Assembly: GCA_025201845.1 (NCBI GenBank)
Contig: MU603945.1
Location: forward strand, 159,673 to 223,672
Source: Martensiomyces pterosporus
Lineage: Eukaryota; Kickxellomycota; Kickxellomycetes; Kickxellales; Kickxellaceae
Length of the DNA: 64,000 nt
Direction of reading: 5' to 3'
The notes under the pieces are model-generated. The model saw nothing but the letters and a program-made list of their open reading frames with translations, was not told where the DNA came from and did not search any database. Positions within the stretch are counted from its first letter, which is position 1, and every line of letters starts with the position of its first letter. Made by a program: the position numbers and the translations under genes. Of the stretch, positions 51,729 through 59,382 are shown piece after piece.

Positions 51729-54008
51729 CTACTTTTGCGCAAAGAACGGGTGCCTGAGCGCCTCGCTAGGCGTGGTGCGCTTCTCTGGGCTGAGCTCCAA
51801 GCACCGGTCCAGCAGGCTGGCAAACTGCAGAGCAGACTGGATCTCCGCCTGCGACGACCCAGCGGGCGTTGCATGGAGGATGCGCGTTTTGATATCGTGC
51901 ACTGGTTTGGTGAATACCATCCGCTGGGCTACCTCCTTGTTCGAAACCTTGTCTGCAGTGCGGCTGACAAAGTCCATAGTGCTGCCGCCGTTGTCCTCAA
52001 AGTGCTGCTGCCACAGCTGCCCGCGTCTCACCATTCGATTGGGGAAGTGTCCACGCGCCTCCATCATCAGCCGCAGCATCTGGTTGTTTGTGCGCCCAGG
52101 GAACAAAATGCGCCCTGTGTACAGCTCAAACAGGGTTGCGCCAAGCGACCACACATCGATCGCATAGTCGTAGGACATGCCCAGTATGATTTCGGGTGCT
52201 CGGTAGAATCGGCTGACAAGATACGGGGTGATCTCATTCTCCGATGCGTCGCAGGCTGACCCCAGATCACCCAGCTTGACAATGTTCCGTTGGCTCGAAG
52301 CCAGGCAGTTGTCGGGCTTGAGGTCGCCGTGGAGGATTTTGCACTGCCGCAGCAAGTCCAGTGCCAAAAAGAGGTGCATTCCGTACACGCGCACAGCCTG
52401 CAGGCTCAGCCCCGAATCGCGGCCGTACTTGCGGACGATCTCGCGCAGATTCATGCCCATCAGCTCGAAGCACAGGCAGAGGTGTCCACGATGGCTGAAG
52501 CTCTGCAGCAATCGCACCACATGCATTCTACCCGTAGGGTCTGCTTCCTGCAGTCGCTCCAGAATGCGCTGCTCCTTCACGCCAGCCTTGTACATTAGCT
52601 CGTTCTGACGGATGATCTTGATGGCCACCGGCATGTCTTGGTTCTTCGTGTCAACTGCCCTGACCACAGAGCTGAACACGCCCTGTCCAAGAAACGCTTG
52701 CACCAGGTAGCGGCCATTGAGCACTTCGCCAGCAATTGTGCGGTAGTAGCCATCGGCGTCATCCCAGCTATCAGCCATCGCCGATGTGGCTGCTGATACT
52801 GCACTGCGTCCCTTCCTGGACACGCCTCCAGGTCCCACCTTTGGTGTGCCGGCAGCCGAATTATCCTTGACATCAACATCATCGTCAGCAAACATGTCGA
52901 AATCGTCGTCGTCGTCGTCGTCATCCTCCTCCTCCTCCCTAGCGTTGTTGCTGACGCCCTTTCCAGCGTCAAGAGGGGCTGCGGTGCCATTCATGCTGCC
53001 TGGTTTGGCTGCATTCAAGTGTGCTTTTGCCAAAACTCTTCGGCGGATATCGTCCTCATTCGAGTCAGCATCTGGATTGTAGTCGGCTGCCGAGACTCCT
53101 TTGCTGTCTGCACCCGAGTCTATAGTAGCTGCAACAGATCCCGCCTCATTGCCGGCATGCCCATGCTTCTCAAGTGCAAACGCCAGACCATCCAACGAAG
53201 CATTCGATGTCGCACCGCTTCCAGTTGCCAAAGCTGCTGGCGACTCTCCACGCTTGTCGTGTGGGACCTCCTGGGCATGGGCTTCCAGTCCTGCTTCTCT
53301 CCCTGTAGTAGAGCGTCTAACACCAGCAACATTCGCATCTTGAGAATCAGTGTGCTCATCGTACTTTTGCAATATTGCTTGGCGGCGGCGACGCCGTTCT
53401 TCAATAAACCTCTCTTCCTCCTTCCTCTCATCCACACCAAAAGTGGGGTTGTCGTCAAGGGCAAACGCAGTGCCAGTGTCTGCGCCAGCAGCAGGGGTTT
53501 CTTTCAAATCATTCATGTCTCCAGTATTTACCGTGTTGGTTTCGCTCTCTACCATGTTGGGGCAATTGGTAGCCTGATCGCCAGCACCTGCCTCCCTGGG
53601 TTTACCGCTACGGCGCTGTTGTGACTGAGAACGCTCGTTGCTGTTGCGCCTGCCTCGAGCAGGGCTGCGGCTGCGGCTATGCCGACGACTCGACGTAGAA
53701 TATGACTGTCGATTATCTGAGCGACCACTGTAGCTACGATACTGGCTGTCGGTGCGGCCACGGCTACGGCTACGGCTGTGCCTGCTATGTGTGTCCTCGC
53801 CGTGCTGTCTTCTGTGGCGGCTGTCCCGACTGGCACTTTGGCTATACCGTGTCTTTGCTGCCTCAGCTTTCTTTGCAGCCACTGTGCGGGATAGTAGAGC
53901 ACTGGGAGTGAAATGATGGCTGCCTGCACCCCTCGTTGTTGATGGCTGCGAGTCAGTGCGATCCGTAATCTCGCCGTCCTCGGCGTCAAATAGGTTTCCA
54001 CGGCCCAT
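51729..54008 (-). CDS. PRP4: Prp4 (PRPF4B-like) spliceosomal protein kinase, 759 aa
   Basis: Minus strand. The ATG at 54008 (MGRGNLFDAEDGEITDRT) is chosen because the frame upstream has no ATG. Prp4 kinases phosphorylate tri-snRNP proteins such as Prp6/Prp31 and are needed for B-complex activation. The N-terminal ~400 residues are RS/SR-rich with acidic patches, typical of the family. The kinase domain (about aa 420-755) has FLGQGVFSSVVRAVD, VAIKII, the catalytic loop HGDLKPDN (family form HADIKPDN), LGDLGSAC where most relatives have CDFGSA, the activation segment PYLVSRFYRAPEIILGMSYD, and the tail KPVHDIKTRI. The C-terminus LSPEKRTTPSEALRHPFF is complete. The DFG-to-DLG change is unusual but all catalytic residues are kept. 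Confidence 0.93.
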   Translation of the reverse strand: MGRGNLFDAEDGEITDRTDSQPSTTRGAGSHHFTPSALLSRTVAAKKAEAAKTRYSQSASRDSRHRRQHGEDTHSRHSRSRSRGRTDSQYRSYSGRSDNRQSYSTSSRRHSRSRSPARGRRNSNERSQSQQRRSGKPREAGAGDQATNCPNMVESETNTVNTGDMNDLKETPAAGADTGTAFALDDNPTFGVDERKEEERFIEERRRRRQAILQKYDEHTDSQDANVAGVRRSTTGREAGLEAHAQEVPHDKRGESPAALATGSGATSNASLDGLAFALEKHGHAGNEAGSVAATIDSGADSKGVSAADYNPDADSNEDDIRRRVLAKAHLNAAKPGSMNGTAAPLDAGKGVSNNAREEEEDDDDDDDDFDMFADDDVDVKDNSAAGTPKVGPGGVSRKGRSAVSAATSAMADSWDDADGYYRTIAGEVLNGRYLVQAFLGQGVFSSVVRAVDTKNQDMPVAIKIIRQNELMYKAGVKEQRILERLQEADPTGRMHVVRLLQSFSHRGHLCLCFELMGMNLREIVRKYGRDSGLSLQAVRVYGMHLFLALDLLRQCKILHGDLKPDNCLASSQRNIVKLGDLGSACDASENEITPYLVSRFYRAPEIILGMSYDYAIDVWSLGATLFELYTGRILFPGRTNNQMLRLMMEARGHFPNRMVRRGQLWQQHFEDNGGSTMDFVSRTADKVSNKEVAQRMVFTKPVHDIKTRILHATPAGSSQAEIQSALQFASLLDRCLELSPEKRTTPSEALRHPFFAQK

Positions 54009-54308
54009 GCTATTTCCTGTTTTCAATGAAGCTGCTCCGTGTATAGAATGAACTAGAGGGGCCAAAGCAAGTAAGCATGCAAAGAAAAGCACAGCTATTC
54101 AAAATCAGTCCCAAAAATCTGACGGATTTTTATACACGGCAGCTTCCTGGCCCCAGCTTGTGGGGATCGACATTCTGCTCTGTTTGGTCAAACCCCCCCC
54201 TCACAGAGCCTCTCCACTCTTTTTTTGTTTCCTGTTTACCTCAAGTGTCGCTTTGCCTTTGTTGTGCTTCTGTATTTACTCTACTTCACTATTGTTCATG
54301 TCGCGCAA
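54009..54308. other. Divergent promoter between PRP4 and the HAUS2-like gene
   Basis: A 300 bp head-to-head spacer. It contains a TTTTTATACACGG element near 54125-54137 and a pyrimidine-rich tract (54210-54300) just upstream of the plus-strand ATG. No gene. Confidence 0.45.
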
Positions 54309-55268
54309 ATGAGCCTGCCTAGTCGCCAAAGAGGAGCACCGCACCCGGCTCTGAGAGCCACAGCAGGGAAGACGACAGGAGGAGCGCTTACAAGAGCCAA
54401 ATCAGCAGCAGTGCAGAAGCGCGCACACAAGCCTGCTGCTCCAGCAGCAAAGGCAATCTCAGCAACCAAGGAGGCAGCAGCTACAAGGCATACAAGGGGC
54501 AGTGTGGCACCGCTCCATCAAGCAAAGGATGCTACCCGTAAGCCAGCGTCCGCCAAAGCTAGAAGAGGCGGAGTCAACCCGATGACAGCGCAACTGGATC
54601 TTGCGAGAGCTGCTGGGTTGCTGGCTGCTGACGATAAGAGCAGTGACGATAGCAGTGACGAATATGGATCGGACGACGATCTGGACGACTCCGCAGAGAC
54701 TCAGGCCACAAAGATGCATGCCGCGCTGCTCAAAAGGCTAGCAGATACCGACAAAAGGATGCTCGACAAGTGGCTGGCAGACGATGAGCAAGACTACCAA
54801 GCAAATTGCGCAGTTTTGGACCAGTCCACTGTCACAAGGAGGCTGGAAACGCTGAACCTGTTTGCTAGACATTTGCAGAAGGTGTGCAAGAACAGGTCTA
54901 GCCTGCTGACTAGGCTTGCAGAGCCTCTGGCTGAGGAGCATTGGTTGCTTGATCCGAACTACCACCAGCAGCTGGTCAATGCGTTTGCCGCAATGAACGA
55001 GATGATCAGCCAACTGCCCTCTATAGCCACTGCTGCTAGACACTGCCTGTCACCTAAACTGGCACTGAAACAGCAAAGCAGTGAAGAGGGGCATACAGCA
55101 GCGGAGATGCCCGCAACAACCGACAACGCGCGACAGATCGCGCAGATGGAGAAGCTGATCCACGAGGTAGAGCAGGCCGATGAATGGCTTCAGTCCAGCA
55201 GCATGGGCAGCATGCCTTTGCCTACAGTTGCTCTTTCATCTAACTCTGGCTGCGTAGACAGGCTCTAG
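54309..55268 (+). CDS. Putative HAUS2-like augmin subunit / coiled-coil protein, 319 aa
   Basis: ATG 54309 to TAG 55266-55268. The N-terminal ~100 residues are Ala/Lys-rich and basic. After an acidic stretch (SSDDSSDEYGSDDDLDDS) comes a helical region: LLKRLADTDKRMLDKWLADD, VTRRLETLNLFARHLQKVCK, NRSSLLTRLAEPLAEEHWLL, YHQQLVNAFAAMNEMISQLP and a last helix with IAQMEKLIHEVEQADEWLQS. The order (capping helix, K-R-S-L block, a short proline/acid spacer, YH plus a hydrophobic helix, terminal E-rich helix) parallels HAUS2/CEP27 as I remember it. Augmin recruits gamma-tubulin to spindle microtubules. This is a hypothesis from remote similarity; no other family fit better. It converges on RINT1 with 98 bp between stops. 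Confidence 0.5.
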   Translation: MSLPSRQRGAPHPALRATAGKTTGGALTRAKSAAVQKRAHKPAAPAAKAISATKEAAATRHTRGSVAPLHQAKDATRKPASAKARRGGVNPMTAQLDLARAAGLLAADDKSSDDSSDEYGSDDDLDDSAETQATKMHAALLKRLADTDKRMLDKWLADDEQDYQANCAVLDQSTVTRRLETLNLFARHLQKVCKNRSSLLTRLAEPLAEEHWLLDPNYHQQLVNAFAAMNEMISQLPSIATAARHCLSPKLALKQQSSEEGHTAAEMPATTDNARQIAQMEKLIHEVEQADEWLQSSSMGSMPLPTVALSSNSGCVDRL

Positions 55269-55366
55269 CAGGCTGCTGTTTTTGCATAAACACCACACCC
55301 ATGTAATATCCTCTAAATAAAAGCCGCGAGCCGCTAGGAGACAGCGACACTGGCGGCACACTATGT

Positions 55367-57889
55367 TCAGCGCAGGCTGTCGCCGGTTTCCAAAAAGTCG
55401 CGTCTACGGCTAACAAGCTGCCGCACTTCCTTGAGCGAAAGGTGCTTGATCCCTAGCTTCTTCAGTAGCATCGATGCCTCTTGACCATCGGCTGCTGGGT
55501 CCGTGATAGCATGCCCCCACTCGTTTAAGGACAGAGGGATGGCTGAATCGCTGGTCGACGACGGCAAGCCTTCCAGTGGACATGCCAGGACGAGCCCACA
55601 CTCCTTTGCCTTGAGCAGGATACGCAGATGTGCTCGGTTCGAAGAGCTCGGCGCACTGCCGCGTGCCCCAGGCGAGCGGAGTACCTGAGACACTGCACTC
55701 ACATCCCTGGAGAACTGACGGCCACCCAAAGAGTTGAAGCTGTGCGCAGTAGCGACTCTTTCGACAAGGAACGCGTCCAGCTCGTTGGCTAGCAGCCGCA
55801 CAATTCGCGTAAATGCAGGCGATGGCACCAGAGAGCCAAGGCTAGACAGAATCGAAGACAGCTCTGGCAAGAAGCTGCCCAGCTCGACAGAAACCCCGGC
55901 ATCATAGTCAGCACCACAGTCGTCCGGGGCCCAGCTGTCCTTCTTGCGGTATGCACGCAGCTGTCCTACCGCATCCTTGTTGACTGCACGGCTCATCAGA
56001 TCCGACACGCGCTGCTTGAGCTCCCTGAGTGTTCCAATGGATCTTTCCCAGATGCCCCCATCGAGCCATTCGTCGCTGTCTGACCACTTCTGGTCGTGTG
56101 CATCCAGGATAGCGCGGTCTTTCTCGTCCCAGTTTTCCGCGTCGTCACGCCAGTCTCTTGGGTCTGCATTGCTGTCCAGTGCATTGGAGCGACGGCAAGC
56201 TGCAGCCCACATATCAACAAAGATGGCGGAGTTGCTCCACTCCCTGGCCGCCTCTTCAACGAACCACGCAGCCTGATACCATACAACCAGGCGCTTGAGC
56301 TGAGCGACCAGCGGCGACTGCGCAGTGCCGCTGCTGGCGTTGGTAGCATTGCCAATCCCGCCGTCACGTATAAAGGCAAGAGAGATGCGGCTAAACTCGT
56401 CAATTTCGGCTTCAATGTCCTCGACCAGTGCGATGACTAGCGGGAATTGAGTGGCAGACAAGAGCTGGAGTCGCTGCATGCAGCTGGGCACGACAGAGTA
56501 CCGCTCGGTTATATCCTCAACCAGCTGCACAACCTTCTCAGATATCCGGGAGGGTTTGGCGTCATCGGTGCCTAGCACGCCGCTGTCGTCGTACAAGAGG
56601 TTGAACGCACTAGGGTCGCGAACTGTATCCATATATGAATCGATTGCGCCCACTCGCTCAGCCTCCACCCACGCACCAAACACCTTGCTGTCGCCAAGGA
56701 ACTCTTCAAGCACGCTGGCCCCATCGAAGAAGTACACGTCGCGCAAAGTCTGCTCAAAGTCGCGCAGCTCATGGGCGACATGTGCAATGACAAGGCCAGC
56801 ATCCAGGTAAGCAGGCCGGTCAAGGGACAGCTTGCGCCTTACAGTAGGCAGAACCAGCTGTATGAACTCGTTCCGCATATCAAGTGGCGGCAAGCCGGAC
56901 GCATTGTAAAGGCTCTGGACATGGCCCTCAAAGAACGGCACGGTGTTGCGCAGGGTCGACAGGAGCTGTGATAGCCACCACTCGGGCTTGTCTGCGCGGT
57001 TGGTCTGGCGGTTACTTTCGAAGTGGTATCGCATTCGAATGTCCACTGCTCGGGCCAAGTGCTCGAGCGGCAATGGCGATGCATCTTTTGTGCGTAGACT
57101 GATGCCATGGCGACTCAGCGTCTCTTGCGAATCGCGCGTAATGCGATCAAGGCTGGTCAGCGTAGAGAAGCCTGAGCTAAAGGCACCCAGCGCTGCAGCA
57201 GAGGTGAGATCCATTTTGCCTGGCCATCCCAATTTGCGCAGAGCGCCGCTTTGGGTCTCTGCTGCTGCCTTGTCCACATCGCTCCAGATACACTTGGCCA
57301 CTTCCTTGAGATATTCTAGCAAATGTGGCGGAATAGTCGCACCAGTGCTGCGTGTACTGGCCAATTCGCCGTCTCCAGCCCATCCAGCTGGCGGCTCGTA
57401 CTTCGCGAGGACAGAAATGATGTGGCTGAATGCGGCCAGAGCGCTTTGCGTGCTCTTGGCGATTTGCTGCGTCGCTTGCTCCCTCGTCTTCTCAATATCA
57501 ACCAGCAAATCGACGTATACCTTCGCCTGGCTGAGCCTCTCGTGTGTCCTCAACTCCGCCGCCAGAGCCTCTACAAGCTTCATTATATCGCTGCCGTCGC
57601 GGAACTGCCACGCCGATGCGGCCTCATCGCCGGCAGAGCCAACGACCTCGCTGTGCAAGGTGAGAAGCTCGGCGGACTTGGAATTTGTATCGCTCACAGC
57701 AGCCTTTGACTCGGCAAACAGCGTGGCTGTGGCAGCACGGGCTTCTTCCAGCTCTGCCTCAAGGAGCGTATGGGTGCGCTCTTCGTCGCGAAGAAGCTCG
57801 TCAACAAGCTCAAGCGAATCAAGAGTGGCAAACTGGCCATCCAGGAACAGCCTGATTGAATCGTGCTCAGCAGAACCCACGCCTGCCAT
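55367..57889 (-). CDS. RINT1/Tip20 family tethering protein, 840 aa
   Basis: Minus strand, ATG at 57889 (MAGVGSAEHDSIRLFLDGQF); the frame continues upstream but only from a non-ATG. Tip20/RINT1 is a CATCHR-type subunit of the Dsl1/NRZ complex, which tethers COPI vesicles to the ER with SNAREs. An N-terminal coiled coil (about aa 15-75) is followed by the RINT-1/TIP-1 domain from about aa 230 to 790, with the diagnostic block RYHFESNRQTNRADKPEWWL near aa 285-305, DMRNEFIQLVLPTVRRKL, YLDAGLVIAHVAHELRDFEQ, and the C-terminal FNSLGGRQFSRDVSAV, where relatives have a similar F-x-GG-x-QF motif. Length is near that of RINT1 (792 aa) and Tip20 (701 aa). Confidence 0.88.
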   Translation of the reverse strand: MAGVGSAEHDSIRLFLDGQFATLDSLELVDELLRDEERTHTLLEAELEEARAATATLFAESKAAVSDTNSKSAELLTLHSEVVGSAGDEAASAWQFRDGSDIMKLVEALAAELRTHERLSQAKVYVDLLVDIEKTREQATQQIAKSTQSALAAFSHIISVLAKYEPPAGWAGDGELASTRSTGATIPPHLLEYLKEVAKCIWSDVDKAAAETQSGALRKLGWPGKMDLTSAAALGAFSSGFSTLTSLDRITRDSQETLSRHGISLRTKDASPLPLEHLARAVDIRMRYHFESNRQTNRADKPEWWLSQLLSTLRNTVPFFEGHVQSLYNASGLPPLDMRNEFIQLVLPTVRRKLSLDRPAYLDAGLVIAHVAHELRDFEQTLRDVYFFDGASVLEEFLGDSKVFGAWVEAERVGAIDSYMDTVRDPSAFNLLYDDSGVLGTDDAKPSRISEKVVQLVEDITERYSVVPSCMQRLQLLSATQFPLVIALVEDIEAEIDEFSRISLAFIRDGGIGNATNASSGTAQSPLVAQLKRLVVWYQAAWFVEEAAREWSNSAIFVDMWAAACRRSNALDSNADPRDWRDDAENWDEKDRAILDAHDQKWSDSDEWLDGGIWERSIGTLRELKQRVSDLMSRAVNKDAVGQLRAYRKKDSWAPDDCGADYDAGVSVELGSFLPELSSILSSLGSLVPSPAFTRIVRLLANELDAFLVERVATAHSFNSLGGRQFSRDVSAVSQVLRSPGARGSAPSSSNRAHLRILLKAKECGLVLACPLEGLPSSTSDSAIPLSLNEWGHAITDPAADGQEASMLLKKLGIKHLSLKEVRQLVSRRRDFLETGDSLR

Positions 57890-58236
57890 ATGTGTGCGAG
57901 TATAGAGAGTAGGCAGCAAAGCGACAAAAGACAAGTAGGCTTTGTAAATGTCGAGAGGGAGGGAAAGCTAGCAAGAGGGATTGAAGAGGCCCACAGGAAG
58001 CTCAGCGTGGCCTAAAGCGCAGACAGCCAAGTGAGCATACAGGCGGTGAGGCTGCCCCAGAGCCGAGCCGCGCGCCATTGCCGCGCAGCAAGAGGCTCTC
58101 AAACACAGGTGCAGACGCTTCGTATTCAGCGCCCACTTCTTTGCTTTCGCATGGTCTGCGTCCTTCGTTGTTGCTTGAATTTACAATACCACAGTAGCTG
58201 CAAACCCCCCCCCCCAAACAGTTTGCAAGCGTTGGA
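57890..58236. other. Divergent promoter between RINT1 and the CCDC77-like gene
   Basis: A 347 bp head-to-head spacer with a C11 run (58206-58216) near the plus-strand start. No coding sequence. Confidence 0.45.
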
Positions 58237-59228
58237 ATGGAGAAGGAAATCCTGCGGCTATACCAAGAGCGCATAGGTAAGAGGGCCAGGCCTCGTATGC
58301 TGTACGAGTCATTTGTCTGTAGGCCGGGAGTCTAACTGCCACTGTTCGGGTTTCGGTTTTCTTTGTCATAGACAAGTACGACGAGGTGTTCTGCGAGGTG
58401 TCGCGCGACATCAACGAGCTCAAGGTGTCGCAGCGAGAGCTAACGCAGCTGCAGTGGGATAACAACAAGCTATCAGCCGAGGTGTCGGAGCTGCGCGCAG
58501 ACATCACAGGCTTGCACCGTAGCCTCGTCAAGGAGCGCCAGAGCCACCTGGATGTTGTTGCCGAGAATGATGCACTGCGCATTCGCGAGCACGAATTGGA
58601 GCGCCGCGTACGAATCCTGGCCACGGTCTCTGCGAAATACTACAATGATAATGGCAGTAGCATCAGCCGTAATGGCAGCTACAGCCATGACCACAGCGAA
58701 TCCAGCCACGCTCCAGCAATTGCAGCAGCAGCCAGGCCGCACAAGCGGCAAAGGCAGGCACAAGATGCAACTTCAGCCGACGACCTCTCGCATGACGAGT
58801 TTTTGCGCAAGCAGCTGGAGATTGAGAACGAGTCGCTGCAGCTGTCGATAGAGACGATGCGGATACAGCTCCAGGAGCAAAAGACGAACTATGCAGAAAT
58901 CATTGAGGGACTCAACAGCGAGTTTACGGCTTACAGAGAGGCTACAGCCAAGGATATGGCTGGCAAGACACGGAGAATCCAGGATCTGGAGGCTGAGCTG
59001 GATCGAGTCAAGGGCTTGTACAGAGAGAACTTGCGTGATCTTGTGGTGGCAAGGAAGACAGCCCTGGAAAGCAAGCATAGCGTGAAGCAGGACAGCCTGC
59101 TTCTGCGGTCAGAGATCCTAGCACTGCAACGCAGGCTGGATGCCGAAATGGAAAAGTCAAAGTTCCTCCAATCCACAGCAGTGTCTGGCAGCTTTTCATT
59201 AGACGAGCCAGAATCGCGGGTACATTAA
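58237..59228 (+). CDS. CCDC77-like coiled-coil protein, two exons, 298 aa
   Basis: Exons 58237-58276 and 58372-59228; the 95-nt intron runs from GTAAGAGG to TTTGTCATAG and joins MEKEILRLYQERI to DKYDEVFCEVSRDINELKVS. Nearly the whole protein is coiled coil, broken by a Ser/His-rich loop (about aa 104-140). The opening (x-E-I-L-x-x-Y-x-x-K/R-I), the block ENDALRIREHELERRVRI near aa 78-95 and the second coil with IEGLNSEFTAYREATAKDMA follow human CCDC77 as I remember it (ENDRLRIRELEDKKKIQ). Human CCDC77 is a centrosome/cilium-associated protein of unknown mechanism. Coiled coils give false resemblances, so this is a likely but not certain orthologue. It converges on Exo70 with 154 bp between stops. 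Confidence 0.6.
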
Positions 59229-59382
59229 TAAAATAAAAAACTCTGCCTGTTGCTGCCCACATTTCCAGCATCTATCCAAACCCCTGTCAGCACCTTCGTC
59301 CTTTACCATGGATGGGGCATACGCCAACAGAATCGGAGGTACGGAGAGGGAGCTGCACCAGTGGATAGTGCCATCAGGAGGC

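Noticed and set aside
54009..54092. Hydrophobic N-terminal extension of Prp4 resembling a signal peptide
   Set aside because: It starts at a non-ATG codon and precedes MGRGNLFDAEDGEI. A signal peptide would make no sense on a nuclear kinase.
57890..57934. Upstream extension of the RINT1 reading frame
   Set aside because: It begins with a non-ATG codon in the divergent promoter; the ATG at 57889 starts a sequence that fits the family.
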